Source: Podospora comata (Eukaryota; Ascomycota; Sordariomycetes; Sordariales; Podosporaceae). Taken from it: a stretch of 64,000 nt of DNA. The DNA is taken from the NCBI GenBank assembly GCA_017354895.1, contig CP071499.1, positions 1,178,001 through 1,242,000 of the forward strand, written 5' to 3'. Of the stretch, positions 63,347-64,000 are shown piece by piece. The notes below the pieces were generated by a model, which searched no databases, had not been told where the DNA came from, and saw only the letters and a program-made list of their open reading frames with translations. Both the position numbers and the translations under genes were made by a program. The number at the start of each line of letters is the position of its first letter. Position 1 is the first letter of the stretch.

Positions 63347-64000
63347 TTTTTGGCAAAGTTTCTTTCTTTCTGTAGTGACTTTTGGTGAATATGAAATTGA
63401 TGATAGGGGTTGTGAGATAATGGCAAGAGTTGATGAATGAGTACAAGTTTCAGTATATGTGAACTAATAAAATGGGAAGCGGGTTTCGTTAGCCAGTGCC
63501 CATGGCAATCGTATGATGATGCGGGGAGGAGGATCCTCTTCTTCCTCCAACACCTTTTTGCCGAGCTTCTCCAAGCTGCTTCCCCCGATTCAATCGACAG
63601 CTGATGAGCTCAGCCTTGGCACAAGAGGTAAAACCCGCCTTCGTCATCGCAAACGGACAATGGCGTGCCCGGCACTAACACTTTCACCCCAATTCCCCCA
63701 CCAAAACTGTTAACATCCCGCCAAGCCGGGTCAAATCTGGGGTTCGCTTTGCATGTGACATCTGTGGCGTGCTGTTAGGGACCCTTGGCCTTCTGTAGCG
63801 GCCCGCTTTCAGCCTCACAGCTCCGTTTTTGACCTCCTTCAACCTTCACATCTTCACCAGGCACTTCACGGAGCATAAAAAAATATCAAAGGAATGTATT
63901 GAGCAGTATAAAACCAGCGCAGAAACTATTCCATAAACGCCAGCGATAAAAAACCATCGCCAAACCGAAAAAGAACCCATGCCCATCCCATGATACCATT
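63347..64000. other. Right-edge spacer
   Basis: Promoter side of CAB5. Near the end there is an A/T-rich stretch. No gene is visible before the window ends. Confidence 0.4.

Noticed and set aside
1-64000. CRISPR arrays, 5S rRNA, intact transposons or viral elements
   Set aside because: Looked for and not seen; the only tandem repeats are micro- and minisatellites, and CRISPR is not expected in a fungal nucleus.

Overview
The window is nuclear DNA of a filamentous ascomycete. The short introns (mostly 53 to 70 nt) with GT..AG ends and CTAAC/CTGAC-like branch sites, the single-copy conserved fungal genes, the gene-poor spacers rich in homopolymers and microsatellites, and one AT-rich block that looks RIP-mutated all point to Sordariomycetes, probably Sordariales. 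The order-level placement is an inference from gene style, not from a marker gene.

Layout, left to right: the 3' end of a thiamine-binding MTH1187/ECM15-type gene; an equilibrative nucleoside transporter; an AT-rich RIP-like island; a secreted large-subunit catalase; a haspin kinase divergent from a CCDC47-like ER protein; a three-exon 89-residue cysteine-rich protein; an Ark1/Prk1-type actin-regulating kinase; an amino-acid permease with a GC-AG intron; TTI1 divergent from SYF2; a COQ11-like reductase divergent from the YEATS protein YAF9; the ERMES subunit MDM34 divergent from inositol-pentakisphosphate 2-kinase; a DUF1749 (SidJ-like) hydrolase; a four-TM membrane protein; a MIF-domain protein; the Rag GTPase GTR2; two intron-bearing tRNA genes (Pro and Ala); a 344-residue orphan; a Lys-rich ORF followed after one in-frame TAG by an Asn/Gly-rich ORF; and dephospho-CoA kinase CAB5.

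The genes form no metabolic cluster. Most are housekeeping: TOR/PIKK signalling (TTI1, GTR2), chromatin and mitosis (YAF9, haspin), splicing (SYF2), mitochondria and cofactors (MDM34, COQ11, CAB5), endocytosis (ARK1) and oxidative stress (catalase). No CRISPR array, viral element or intact transposon was recognised.

The points most worth a second look are the in-frame TAG between the Lys-rich and Asn-rich ORFs near 59891; the in-frame upstream ATG that would add a polyQ head to SYF2; the 524-nt minisatellite-bearing intron of MDM34; the MIF-domain protein that cannot have the catalytic N-terminal proline; the unannotated-looking 89-residue Cys-rich protein; and telomere-repeat-like boxes in several spacers. 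All splice junctions were deduced by eye from frame, splice sites and family conservation; no alignment or database search was run.
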